Below are positions 13,401 through 24,300 of a stretch of DNA of 64,000 nt, one piece after another. The position numbers and the translations under genes were made by a program. Origin of the DNA: Nymphaea colorata (Eukaryota > Streptophyta > Magnoliopsida > Nymphaeales > Nymphaeaceae); assembly GCF_008831285.2 (NCBI RefSeq), contig NC_045142.1, positions 19,967,354 to 20,031,353 of the forward strand, read 5' to 3'. The notes below the pieces were generated by a model that was not told where the DNA came from, searched no databases, and saw nothing but the letters and a program-made list of their open reading frames with translations. How positions within the stretch are numbered: the first letter of the stretch is position 1; each line of letters starts with the position of its first letter.

Positions 13401-14800
13401 TAAGCATAAAGTGAATTCCTTTCTGCAGATTACTTCAAAAGATACAAATTCTCATACTCATCCTACTCCACTTCTGCTGCAAATATTACTGCCATTTTTG
13501 CTAGAACATCTGATTAATCAATGACCAAAGTCACCACACATGTCGACTAAAAATCAGAAAATATCAATGCTCTTCTTATCAACACTGATCTTAGAGATTT
13601 AGTATATGAAATTTGAGAACTTTAGAATCACCCCATTCCTTACTGTCCTGAATTTTTTTTACAAAAATTATAATAAAAACATTTTCATGTTGATTGAAAA
13701 TGGATTGTCTTGGATCAAAACGGACAATTGAGCGACGTGTAGGTTTCAATCCCCTGCCTCATTCTTTTCATGTCATGTTAATTGGTTTTTTTTTATTATT
13801 AAGACAAAGGAAAATGGATAGAGAAAATTGACAATCTAAGATAACATAAGGAAAAATGGGGAAAAACAATTCTCATCTCTAGTTTCACTCTTTCTCCAGG
13901 CAAAAGAAAACAAAGAAGACCAAGTGTGCAATCACTAAGAGAAAAGAATAAAGGAGTTCTACCGACATGAATCTGAAGAAGTGCCTGACAATCCCCATAG
14001 GTATTCGCTTGTGCAAAATGATCGGAGTGCTATACTGCAAGAAAGTGATCATCTCTTTGCAGGGAGAGAAACACTTACATGAATAGATTGTTTCTGGTTG
14101 CAAGGCTTCAAATTGACTTATTTGGAAAATGATCGTCTGGAAAGTAGGAGAAGAATAGAGGAGGGTTATTCATCTCTTTCTGCCAAAGTAATCCACTGAG
14201 CAGCAGCAGGGGATGATCGTGCGACTCTTTTTGCTCGTTCTCAATGACTATGAATCTTCAACCTCGAAATAGACATTTACTACAAGCGTTACGGTGGACG
14301 ACAGGTTGGGGGGCAGATAGGGAACGAATAGCGATACCGGTGCGTGGCAGGTTGGGGTGAGGGCTTGGAGGCTGCTGGTTGGGGTAGAAGGGATGGCGCC
14401 ATTCAGACTGCAGGTTGGGTCGCTGATGGGGAAGGCAGATGCCCTGAACGATGCGGTGGGCATGTTGGGTTTGTGCAATGTAGGGGCTTCCTGGTCGAGC
14501 GATCGAGAAAGAAAGACAGAAACTTTTAATGGGAAATCTTTGGGTTTCACTGTGGAGAGGAAAAGATCACGCGATCTGGCATTGTCTGAACCAAGAAGAA
14601 GGAGGAGAAGGTAAAAGAGACAAAGCGAGATTGATAGATAAAGAGAGGTCGACTGATTGAGAGAGAGAAAAAGGGAAACGAACTCGATCTGTCGATCGAG
14701 AGAGAGAGAGAGAGAGAGATTTTCCGAAGGTACGATGAACATTTGGGATGAAACCGATCAAGGAGGGATCGAGAGGTTGAGAGAAAAAGAGCACTGCAAA
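10471..14800 (-). other. Possible spliced minus-strand transcription unit, unidentified
   Basis: Several short exon-like pieces on the minus strand have good splice signals. 13363-13422 (60 bases, open in one frame) sits between a CTGCAG acceptor and a CAG/GTAAGT donor. 12621-12678 is open in two frames, one containing AQYMMAAHRP, and ends at a GTAAGA donor. 10471-10533 follows a TTTGCAG acceptor and closes with a stop after IKARAT. A CT-rich, leader-like stretch lies at 14550-14800. I cannot join these into one continuous frame and recognise no family. A non-coding transcript or chance splice-like words are equally possible. Confidence 0.22.
11603..11678. repeat. Perfect 38-bp tandem duplication
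   Basis: The unit at 11603-11640 (CTAATCTAGCATG... to ...AAGCTTCTGT) is repeated without change at 11641-11678. It is a recent local duplication in otherwise unique DNA. Confidence 0.95.
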
Positions 14801-15193
14801 AATAAATGGCGTCAAAATGATGCTTCACCTTCACCTTTTTGTTGACGAAATATGTGGCCAAATGCTCCAAATCCGTTACATCAGAAGAAAAGGAATTATG
14901 AATTTCATGACAATAACAAGATTCAAATCTGTTACATCAGAAGCAATTGACCGTATAATGATTCTCCAAGTTACAAGAAAGTGTTGGCACATTCCTTGGC
15001 CATTTTCATCGATGATAGTTTAGGCAACGGGACTTGTTGTGATGGAGTTTTGACTGCAACGATTACTTATTAGCGACGGGATTGTGGGTATTATCGACTG
15101 TCAAAGCAGTAGCAAATATTCTAAGTTAACCTTAAAGCTTAAGCGGAGGGGAAAACAACTTTAAAACTAAACACATATTTATTGAACATAGAA

Positions 15194-15315
15194 TAGTAAC
15201 ACCATCGATTACATGACATTCAGACATTCCATTGACAAAAAACACAAATAAGTAGCATCCAAAGCTGCCAATAGTAGACCAATACAAAGAACCACAGAGA
15301 TCATCACAATAGAAA

Positions 15316-15370
<55 letters not shown>

Positions 15371-15371
15371 C
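15194..15371 (-). other. 3' flank of the aspartic-protease pseudogene with a long (TA)n run
   Basis: It lies directly past the stop codon of the protease pseudogene. Its distal part is shared with 8959-9069 and more weakly with 25000-25100. The proximal part is a TA run of about 50 bases (15318-15369), which would make an unusual 3' UTR if transcribed. Confidence 0.7.
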
Positions 15372-16669
15372 TTAACCATGGGTACATTCAGTTGGTGCAA
15401 AAGAAAGCAGTCCGTTGCCCATATCATACTTGACATGCATGTTTTGTTGAGCAACATTCCCGAAGATGGGCATCTCTCCATCTTTAATGGCTAAGCAGGC
15501 TATTCCACTTCCAAACATCCTAAAGATATTTGAAGGTGGCAGCTTCCAGTTTGCATTGACGAAATGAAAGGTCATCTCCGGCAACCCTCCATATGGATCA
15601 CCATTATTCTCTACATGGTAACACAGATAAACTTGCTTAGGAGGATAGAAGCGTTCATGTTTTACGATGCTAGCCACCGCGTTGTTCACTTGATCATACG
15701 CATCTCCCAACAATGCAGTCGTCTGCACTCCACCAAATTGTATGTTGAGTCTGTTGTTCCCGACGCTTATATCAGTTAGGTTGAGCACATAATACGTGCC
15801 TTGAGAACCACCTGGTGCCATCGGTCTCTTGAACCTCTTCCTTGCCTGAAAACTTCGCGTTCTTGCTGAACTTGAGCTGTCCCATGGAATTGTTTTCATT
15901 GCTATAGGGAGGAAGACAGTAAGCAAATTTTTTATCAATAGAAGAGCCAATCTGATTTACAAGCGGGAGAGGGCCACCACTGAGGCCAACATGGAAAGGA
16001 ACATCAAGCAAGGCGGGATTAAGAGCACCTTCATTATGAACGCAACCAAAGACAATTCCTGGAAGTTCGGTGGTGCTGGCACCATTGTCAAACAAGAGTG
16101 TCTCGGTGGCAAGTATACCTGCTATGAAGGATTCGTCTCCATAGGAATATCTAAATCCGCAAAGTTCGTTGATAGTGCAACCATGGCAGGGCAGTTCCAT
16201 GCAAGGGCTGGCGGAGCAGCTTTGACTCTTGCAGGTGGACGACTGAAATGGATCAAACATTGATGTTTGGCGGGAGCAGGATTCACAAGGGCGGCATGTC
16301 ATCCATATGAGGTCGCTACCAGTGTTGAGAGTGGCCCAGTAGAGGCAGGATGGTGTACCAACTCAGAGTTTCCATGAGATACTCACCGGAGCCAGGCATC
16401 ACGGGGCTGGAGATCATGCTGGTGGTATTGGCAAACCGTGAAGCGATGCGGCTGGAGTGCAACATGGAGCGAAGAGCCGCCTGCTCGGCTCGTTGAGCTA
16501 GAGTGAATGAGGGGTCAAAGAGAGGAGAGAGTGATGAGTCCCGATGAATGAGGTCTATGGAGAAGCCGAGAGGTTTGGAAGCGAAGATGCTGGTAGGTTT
16601 AGGCAGCACTGCAAGTAGGAGCAGCTGGATAAGAAGGCGGAATGCTAAGGAGGAGAAGAGGGGAGCCAT
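15372..16669 (-). pseudogene. Nepenthesin-like (A1B) aspartic protease pseudogene, catalytically dead
   Basis: This is the most complete protease copy in the window. Intact genes of this family encode secreted endopeptidases. The order reads signal peptide (MAPLFSSLAF then a leucine-rich core), prosegment with GFSIDLIHRDS, GEYLM, first active site, a cysteine-rich nepenthesin insert, YGDESF, ATETLLF, VFGC, and a C-terminal half ending GLLSFAPTECTHG. The first active site reads LNTGSDLIW, so the catalytic Asp is Asn (codon 16326-16324). The second DSGT motif is absent: the chain runs GGVQTTALLGDAYD. One frameshift lies near 16360-16375 and another near 15820-15835. The start at 16669 is preferred over an upstream in-frame ATG at 16678 because the copy at 21080 begins there. 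Confidence 0.9.
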
Positions 16670-16712
16670 ATTGAGCACTAAAAGGTTGTTGTATTATGGA
16701 CAAATATGTTGA

Positions 16713-16720
16713 TATTCATA
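16713..16720 (-). promoter_or_regulatory. Decayed TATA box of the protease pseudogene
   Basis: On minus the box reads TATGAATA, where the paralogous copies upstream of 21080 and 58052 have TATAAATA at the same distance from the ATG. A single A-to-G change has broken the motif. Confidence 0.6.
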
Positions 16721-16794
16721 GTTGAGTCATAGTTAGGGTGGCCGCTGAGGATGTGGATTTGGAAATTGTGGAAAAGATGTGATTCAACTGAGTA

Positions 16795-17640
16795 ACGTAT
16801 TATAATATACTTTATAATATACTTTATAGATATACTATAATATACTTTATAATAACACTTATAACCTTATAATATATTTTCACATTATAGGCAAATGCTA
16901 TAATTTAAAGTGTTATTATAATACATTTTACAATGTTATTATAAAATATAGTGTTATTATTATTATTATATTCTTCATTTGAGAAAAGAAAAAGGTGACA
17001 CTTATAGTATATTTGATACTGTTATTATACTAATGATACTGTTCTTCCTTGTGAGCGTTGAGCGCTCTATCTTCTTATTTCTCTATTTGCATTTGTACTT
17101 TGAGTTTGTTTCTACGGCTCTAGGATTGTGACCTCAGAGATCACTCCAGCCACCTTCTTTCCTTTTGGACGCAGCTGCCACGTAAAGCAACCATTCTTCT
17201 AAAGAAGCATGCAAAACATAAAATTGGTCGGTTACCTTCTTTGGTTATAGTATACAACAATTTGTATTAGTGACCTATCAAGATTGAACTTGCTTGGAGT
17301 AAGGGACTTGAATCGAACCAGTGGTTTCTTGAACTTTGGAATGAGCTGATGGAGGAGACTTGCCACTCATTCCAAAGTGACAAGAGCTATGCAAGTGGTT
17401 GAATACATGCTAGAAAATGACATTTTTTATGGTCATATGGTGCTTATAGAACAATAAGAACGTGGAATTTCATACTAATAAAGAAATGCAGGTTCAAGTG
17501 ATATGTGCTACACGTTTACAACGGTGGTGAAGTTGAGAGCTCGAGGGAGGCACCTGCAACCTGCAAGAAAGGTGCTGCATGGGCTTTTGGGGGCCATGGC
17601 CACAGCAGGGAAAGCGCACCAATGAATACCAAAAGAGCTG
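16795..17640 (-). repeat. Protease upstream module, copy 1
   Basis: This is the region upstream of the protease pseudogene. It has an AT block of TTATAATA words (16795-16975), then a conserved unique-looking stretch (GTGAGCGTTGAGCGCTC, a small fold-back), then a segment ending GATGGAGGAGACTTGCC and a further 130-base tail. The same order recurs at 18395-19250 and, inverted, at 20251-20955. The module, not just the gene, has been multiplied. No coding content is convincing. Confidence 0.85.
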
Positions 17641-17765
17641 GTTATAGTATACAACAATTTATATTAGTGACCTATCAAGATTGAACTTGCTTGGAGTAAG
17701 GGACTTGAACCGAAGCAGTGGTTTCTTGAACTTTGGAATGAGCTGATGGAGGAGACTTGCCTAGC
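17641..17765 (-). repeat. Partial extra copy of the upstream module
   Basis: This 120-base stretch repeats 17245-17365, sharing TATAGTATACAACAATTT and GATGGAGGAGACTTGCC. It sits immediately after module copy 1 and is followed by unrelated DNA. Confidence 0.85.
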
Positions 17766-18394
17766 TCTTTTCCAAAACTACACGTTAATAAAAGACTTGA
17801 TTTATGTAGAGCTAGTAGCTTTCAATGCAAACACTTTGATCCGTCCAAAGCTCATCCACAACATGCCAAACTATTTAGGAGGCAAATCATGTTTGGCTGA
17901 TTTGAATGTATATTGGGCCCCATTGCCCAACTCAGGTCAGCCTGGCTGAACAGGTTTATTTGATTGGGCCAGCTCGAAAGTCAAATAATAACATGTTATA
18001 ACAAAGTTTTCTTTATCAAACCCGAATTTTTGAAGTCGGACACGTGGGGGGTTACCCCCCGCAGGATACGACTCCTAAGGAAACTGGACAAATCCCATGG
18101 CTTGTGAATGCATACAAGCTGGATTTGTTTATATGGTTCATAAATCCATATCCAGGTATCATATTGCTGTTTTTAATGATTTTGTTGTGAAACCTATTAA
18201 GATTTGAGGAAGAGCACATTGAATTCAAGTCGTGATCACCTGGATGTGACGCAGTCAGGTCGGGTTGTATCAAAATCCAACTTACTTCGAACCTAAGAAT
18301 TTGATTATTAGAATAAGATTTTGGCCCGAACCTGGCCGAAGATGAACTCAGATCCGGGCTGATATCTAGGCCACCACAGGTCCAAATAAGTGTT
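17766..18394. other. Spacer between upstream modules, with a GC hairpin
   Basis: No gene is visible. A six-base G run, TTA and a six-base C run (18046-18060) form a tight hairpin, preserved in the other arm at 61085-61099. The flanks hold GGGCC and CCCGAACC words common at plant transposon ends, but I find no complete element. Confidence 0.5.
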
Positions 18395-19250
18395 AATATA
18401 CTTTATAATAACAATTATAAAATACTTTATAGATATATTATAATATACTTTATAATAACACTTATAACCTTATAATCTATTTTCACATTATAGGCGAACG
18501 CTATAATTTATAGTGTTATTATTATACACTTTACAATGTTATTATAAAATATAGTGTTATTATTATTATTATATCTTTATTTGAGAAAAGAAAAAGGTGA
18601 CACTTGTAGTATATTTGATACTGTTATTATACTAATGATACTGTTCTTCCTTGTGAGCGTTGAGCGCTCTATCTTCTTATTTCTCTATTTGCATTTGTAC
18701 TTTGAATTTGTTTCTACGGCTCTAGGATTGTGACCTCAGAGATCACTCCAGCCACCTTCTTTCCTTTTGGACGCAGCTGCCACGTAAAGCAACCATTTTT
18801 CTAAAGAAGCATGCAAAAGACAAAATTGGTCGGTTACCTTCTTCTGCTTATAGTATACAACAATTTGTATTAGTGACCTATCAAGATTGAACTTGCTTGG
18901 AGTAAGGGACTTGAATCGAACCAGTGGTTTCTTGAACTTTGGAATTAGCTGATGGAGGAGACTTGCCACTCATTCCAAAGTGACAAGAGCTAGGCAAGTG
19001 GTTGAATACATGCTAGAAAATGACATTTTTTATGGTCATATGGTGCTTATAGAAAAATAAGAACGTGGAATTTCATACTAATAAAGAAATGCAGGTTCAA
19101 GTGATATGTGCCACACGTTTACAACGGTGGTGAAGTTGAGAGCTTGAGGGAGGCACCTGCAACCTGCAAGAAAGGTGCTGCATGGGCTTTTGGCGGCCAT
19201 GGTTACAGCAGGAAAAGCGCACCAATGAATATCAAAAGGGCTGGAACCTT
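18395..19250 (-). repeat. Protease upstream module, copy 2 (no gene attached)
   Basis: It repeats copy 1 (16795-17640) in the same orientation over about 850 bases, including the AT block, the GAGCGTTGAGCGCTC fold-back and the ACTTGCC segment. The protease-proximal part (the GAGGATGTGGATTTGG region) and the gene are missing, so this is a promoter region without a gene. It pairs as an inverted repeat with 20251-20955. Confidence 0.85.
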
Positions 19251-20250
19251 TGAAGAATGGTGGCAACAGAATTGATTAGATGGGGAGCGAAATCATTCCC
19301 ATATGCATGAACCTTTCTCTGTCACTCCCTGTCCTCCACCGGCGACGTAACTTGTGCTACCCACCTCACTTAAGTTGCATGAGGACGGCACCCTTGTTGG
19401 CTTTCGGTGTTCGCCAATGGCATTTTCAATTCAAGCCGACAGTGAAATGTGAGAAATGTTTTGAACGAAGCGGAAGTAAATGAGTTAGAAACTGCCACCT
19501 AGTTTTTCCAAATTAAATAATCTATTCTTTGAATTTCTTCCCAACACTTTCAGGTTTCTAACAGCTTTTACATATGAATTCTAAAAATAAGATTTCAATT
19601 TAAAGTTGAAACATGGACTGAAAACTTAAAACGTAACCCCTACTTTTTATTTTCAAATCAAAACACATGTATTCTGTACATCCATGCCTTTCTACACGTC
19701 AGGCAAATAGATAATTATGTCTTCGTTTTGTTAGAAGAGTGTCGTGCTTATCGAATGATTTAGATCTCAAAACCAAAGCTATCAGACAAGGGCGGAGCTG
19801 ACAATTGTTCATGAGGGTGACTGAATTATAGTTTCAAAATTTTGACATAAACTAAAATATCATTTTTTAAAATTTTTTATATAAGATAAATAAACTATTT
19901 CCTATATGCCTGCCAAATCTTGTACCATCCGTGTTTCTTATCAATAACCTTTAGCAACGCCAATTCTTTTCGATATTAACCGTCGGATCTGCTGCCAATA
20001 AATTTCCCAACATTTTTGTGTTCAACTAAGAAGCGGCCAGCAAGAATTACTCATTCAGGGCAAATATTGAAGAACTTGAAGGCGATAGTAAAACCATTGA
20101 TGATTAAACCCTAGCAAAATTTTCGATTTTCCCTTAGTTAAAGCATTAATTTAAGATATGGGGAATTTTTTGGTTTAAAATGAACTCGATGATCAGATAT
20201 TGGTTCTGCCAATATCTGGATACTTTCCACATTTCCCCGCAGAGGAGCAC
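19251..20250. other. Loop between inverted module copies
   Basis: About 1 kb of unassigned DNA between oppositely oriented upstream modules. It contains GGGCGGAGCTGACA (about 19791) followed by TTTCAAAATTTTGA words, reminiscent of a plant MITE end also glimpsed near 39660-39890. No coding feature is convincing. Confidence 0.4.
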
Positions 20251-20955
20251 ATATCACTTGAACCTGCATTTCTTTATTAGTATGAAATTCCACGTTCTTA
20301 TTTTTCTATAAGCACCATATGACCATAAAAAATGTCATTTTCTAGCATGTATTCAACCACTTGCCTAGCTCTTGTCACTTTGGAATGAGTGGCAAGTCTC
20401 CTCCATCAGTTCATTCCAAAGTTCAAGAAACCACTGGTTCGATTCAAGTCCCTTACTCCAAGCAAGTTAAATCTTGACAGGTCACTAATGTAAATTGTTG
20501 TATACTATAACCATAGAAGGTAACCGACCAATTTTATCTTTTGCATGCTTCTTTAGAAGAATGGTTGCTTTACGTGGCAGCTGCGTCCAAAAGGAAAGAA
20601 GGTGGCTGGAGTGATCTCTGAGGTCACAATCCTAGAGCCGTAGAAACAAACTCAAAGTACAAATGCAAATAGAGAAATAAGAAGATAGAGCGCTCAACGC
20701 TCACAAGGAAGAACAGTATCATTAGTATAATAACAGTATCAAATATACTATAAGTGTCACCTTTTTCTTTTCACAAATAAAGATATAATAATAATAATAA
20801 CAATATATTGTATAATAACATTGTAAAATGTATTATAATAACACTATAAATTATAGCATTGGCCTATAATGTGAAAATATATTATAAGGTTATAAGTGTT
20901 ATTATAAAGTATATTATAATATATCTATAAAGTATATTATAATATGTTACTCAGT
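20251..20955 (+). repeat. Protease upstream module, copy 3 (inverted)
   Basis: Reverse complement of 18395-19108, lying upstream of the truncated protease copy at 21080 as copy 1 lies upstream of 16669. Copies 2 and 3 make a nested inverted repeat of about 700 bases with a 1.1-kb loop inside the larger palindrome arm. Confidence 0.85.
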
Positions 20956-21028
20956 TGAATTACATGTTTCTTTTTTCCACTATTTCCAAATCCACATCCT
21001 CGGCGGCGACCCTAACTATGACTTCCAC

Positions 21029-21036
21029 TATAAATA
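21029..21036 (+). promoter_or_regulatory. TATA box of truncated protease copy
   Basis: TATAAATA lies 44 bases before the ATG at 21080. It is identical in the mirror copy and mutated in the copy upstream of 16669. Confidence 0.55.
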
Positions 21037-21079
21037 TCAACATTTTTCTCCTTAGTACAGCAACCTTTTAGCGCTCAAC

Positions 21080-21289
21080 ATGGCTCCCCTCTTCTCCTCC
21101 TTAGCATTCCGCCTTCTTATCCAGCTGCTCCTACTTGCAGTGCTGCCTAACCCTACCAGCATCTTCGCTTCCAAACCTCTTGGCTTCTCCATAGACCTCA
21201 TTCATCGGGACTCATCACTCTCTCCTCTCTATGACCCTTCATTCACTCTAGCTCAACCAGCAGCGCAGGCCACTCTGCTCCGCGCGCCA
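21080..21289 (+). pseudogene. Aspartic protease 5' fragment (signal peptide and prosegment only)
   Basis: The frame starts MAPLFSSLAF and runs through GFSIDLIHRDS to LAQPAAQA, almost identical to the start of the pseudogene at 16669. After about 70 codons the homology stops and the frame continues into an unrelated Lys/Glu-rich tail that closes at 21379. No active-site region is present. Signal peptide and TATA box look intact, so a short secreted peptide could be made, but I regard this as a truncated pseudogene. The mirror copy is at 57843-58052. Confidence 0.85.
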
Positions 21290-21984
21290 GAATGTGGCCG
21301 AGCCTTCTCTGTTGGGGCAGTAAAAGGAAAAATGAAAAGGAAAGAAAAGGAGAAAAGAAAGGGAGGCCACTCATGGTGAAACTAAAACTACTGCAGCGCC
21401 GCAGCCCCTGATCGACGGCAACAGGGCCTCCCCTTTGTCGAACAAAGGAAACCACAACAAAGAAAAAAATAGAAGATCACAACAAATTTATACATTATAA
21501 ATTTTAAAGTTCTGATAATAAATGAATATTAAGGTTTTTAAAGTTGGAGCCGATTATTGGATCATATGGGCCACCATGTTGTGCTAGAAACCAATTGATA
21601 CTATGGTCAACAAAGACAAATAATTTTGTCAAAAGATAAAAATTATTCTAAAAAAAGATATGGAGATAATATCTCTAATTATTTACAATCTTATGTGCGT
21701 GGTGATGTCGCGTATATATATATATAAGCACTGCTTGAAAACTGTCACATCTACAGTATTTAAACTGTCATATCCACAATATCCTAAAATATCATCATCT
21801 AATATCTTTTATAGATAGAATAATCTTCTAAAATCTCACATTCTCCTAGAAATAATAACATTATAGAATATTTTCTCTTTACCATTATATAATTTTATTG
21901 AAAAATATGTCCAGAAAAAGAAGGATATCTTCACCCCAAAGCATATGGAGTCTCGATTAATAACTTTGGCCAATACATACATAC

Positions 21985-22021
<37 letters not shown>

Positions 22022-22028
22022 ATTCTGG
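21290..22028. other. Unassigned sequence after the protease truncation
   Basis: It begins with GC-rich DNA fused to the protease fragment, then AT-rich sequence with a TA run near 21713-21725, and ends in a GA microsatellite (21988-22018) that is longer here than in the other arm (57078-57100). No feature is supported. Confidence 0.45.
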
Positions 22029-22364
22029 ATGAAAACCAGAAGCCACAACAACCACAAGAGCAACACTCTAATCCTACCTCTGCACTATGTCACAGATGAT
22101 AGCAGCACAACATATGGGCTGGTGTTGGTAGTTGCCTACCCAGCCACTCAAATTTTCTTTATGTTAATATTGGTGCTTTTAATTATTTTCTTATTTATAT
22201 ATATCGCTGCCCATAAAAGTATGAGAGCTTTTGAAATAGATCTTCAATCTAAAATTTTCCAGCTTTGCCACAATCACCATAAACTTCCCAGTATTATCAA
22301 CCTTGTCAGCATCGTTTTTTTTTTTTTGTCTTTTCTTAGTACTTTAACATTTAACAGAAACTGA
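22029..22364 (+). CDS. Small hydrophobic open frame, doubtful
   Basis: A 111-codon frame starts just after a GA microsatellite. It has a polar N-terminus, a strongly hydrophobic stretch at about residues 40-60 (ILVLLIIFLFIY) that could span a membrane, and a second hydrophobic end. I recognise no family. In the other arm the same frame (56748-57065) shifts after about 74 codons through a one-base indel, giving a different end. That argues against selection on the protein, so chance is the more likely explanation. Confidence 0.15.
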   Translation: MKTRSHNNHKSNTLILPLHYVTDDSSTTYGLVLVVAYPATQIFFMLILVLLIIFLFIYIAAHKSMRAFEIDLQSKIFQLCHNHHKLPSIINLVSIVFFFLSFLSTLTFNRN

Positions 22365-23130
22365 TCAATTCCTTCTGTTAGCTTCTTTTTCTGCATTTCT
22401 TCTTCAACCGTAACTAACCGTAGAGCACAAGGACATAGAGACCCCCAGTTGGCAAAGTAAGATAAAAACCATGAAGGGAGACCATCCTTTGATTTTGTTT
22501 AACTAGCTGCTATCAAAATTTCTATATAGGTAAAATTAAAATTTTTAAAATTTACAAGTAAAATGATTTTTAACAATATGAGAAGGGTGGGGGAGGCCAT
22601 GTTCCTGCCAGCTCCCTGCCTCCCCACTTGTATGGTATGTATATATATATATAACCGTTGCCAATGGTTTTGAGCAATATTTTTTTTAATGTTTACATAC
22701 TGCATTATCCGGCAGAAATAGATTTGAGTGTGCACGGACATCCGTATATTGTGTTACTCGAGTAATTTGCACAATCAATTCAATTGGTGGATGACATAAT
22801 ACATTACCACATACAAAGTTGTTTTTAATTCAATTGTGCCAATTCAGAGATAATTGTGCATGCCATGACCGAAAATGGTTTTCATGACTTCTTGTTGAAA
22901 ACGATTCTTTATGCCAACTTTTTTTCGTTTCTTTTTCGCAGTTACTATAAGTCAATTAAATAGAAACACTTTATGAGCTACTCCAGAAGATCAGCCAGAA
23001 TTTTTGTTAATGTAAGTGAAATAGAAATTTTCTATGGGCTATTCAAGATGCACCAAAAAAATGGAATCACATACGCGTAGATCGGAAGCCGTTAGTGAAA
23101 GTCAACTTTTACCGACATCCAAACTGAGGT
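22365..23130. other. Intergenic sequence in the left arm
   Basis: AT-rich, with a short TA run near 22640. I see nothing coding. Its mirror is about 55990-56747. Confidence 0.4.
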
Positions 23131-24300
23131 ACTAGTGCAGTATATAGATGGACAAGGTGCAAATGACTTAAGAAACATGTTTAGTAATGTTTCTTTCTTA
23201 AATCTTGACAATCTCTACCTTAGAATGTGGAGACTACAAAATTTAAGTATAGTTTGTTCCTGGCCAACAAGCTGTGATGTACATTGTAATCCTCTATGGC
23301 AGAAGATTTTGTATTAAAACTAGAAAATATCCTTATTATCGGAACTTGTATAAATATGTGGGGACTATTATGACAGCTGTAGAAAAATTACCTAAGAGTG
23401 AAGGAGGAGTCGGCATGAGCCAGATCAATGACACTAACAAGGCTAATCTTACTTACCTAGCGTATAGAGCAGTAAGTACTAATAACATTTGGGCAGCTTA
23501 TGTCAGAAAGAAATATCCCAAAGGCCATGTCTTATGGAATTCTAATTCTTTCACTAAAAGTTCTGTTTTTTTACTAGATATAGTTAAATCATGGAAGCAA
23601 AAGTCTGTTGGTAAATTAAAGATGGCAAGGCTAAATTTTGGATTGACAACTAGGCAAGTAAGCCTCTAGCACGGCTGATTGATATAAATGACCCTCTTCT
23701 TGAGGTAATCAATCCTAGAGTCACTGTTAAAGAGTTTATCCTTGGACCTAATTAGGAGCTGCTTGCTAGTGAGCAGATGGAGGTGTGATACTACGACGTT
23801 GGCTGAGGTGAATACCCAGGAAGATGCGCTCGTCTAGGCTAATCAACGCACTCTCCCTATCTCTCAGAAATGGATTTGGGAGGCCATAAGACTGCACAAG
23901 AAAACTAGTGGTGTCAATACATTTGGATAAAAAATGAATTCCCTAGGGTGATGTGGATAGTTTACATTGAATGTCAAGGCAAAACTATGACTAAAATCAA
24001 ACTCAAAAAACTAGGATTGCAGCTGGCATCAAGGTGTGCCCTGTGATTCAAACACAAGGGGGATGAAAGCCTCCTATTTTTTAGTTGCATGACTTCGAAA
24101 ATATTATCACAGTTCATTGCAGCTAAATTCAAGCAAAAGATTTTGAGAGATGACACTATTAAACAGTGTTTCATTTGATGGTGTAAAAGAAAATTCAAAA
24201 GGAAACTATGGGCTAACATATGGAAAATAACTTTTCATATGGCTATTTGGTTCTTGTGGCAGATGAGGAACATGGCAAAATATGATGATAAACAAGTTGT
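23131..24300 (+). pseudogene. LINE (non-LTR retrotransposon) relic, ORF2 C-terminal part
   Basis: The frame at 23274-23669 shows the plant LINE signature after the reverse transcriptase: LPKSEGGVGM, then INDTNKANL, AYRAV and VRKKYPKGHVLW. A shifted frame then gives DGKAKFWIDN, a stop where Trp is expected, and ASKPLARLID, the usual G-G-FW-D-W-PL block. A zinc-knuckle-like zf-RVT segment (IWKITFHMAIWFLW) follows near 24210-24260. The catalytic reverse-transcriptase core and endonuclease are not visible. Frameshifts and stops make it dead, and the mirror copy carries the same stop. Confidence 0.8.

Noticed and set aside
14248-14870. Overlapping 107- and 164-codon minus-strand frames and 85-codon plus frames
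   Set aside because: They consist largely of CTCTCT/GAGAGA and TCGATCG low-complexity sequence, giving Ser/Leu/Phe or Arg/Glu runs. Open by composition, not coding.
19078-19266. A 62-codon frame conserved in both arms (mirror 59868-60056)
   Set aside because: It lies in the duplicated upstream module, and similarity between arms reflects recent duplication rather than selection. No domain and no start context.
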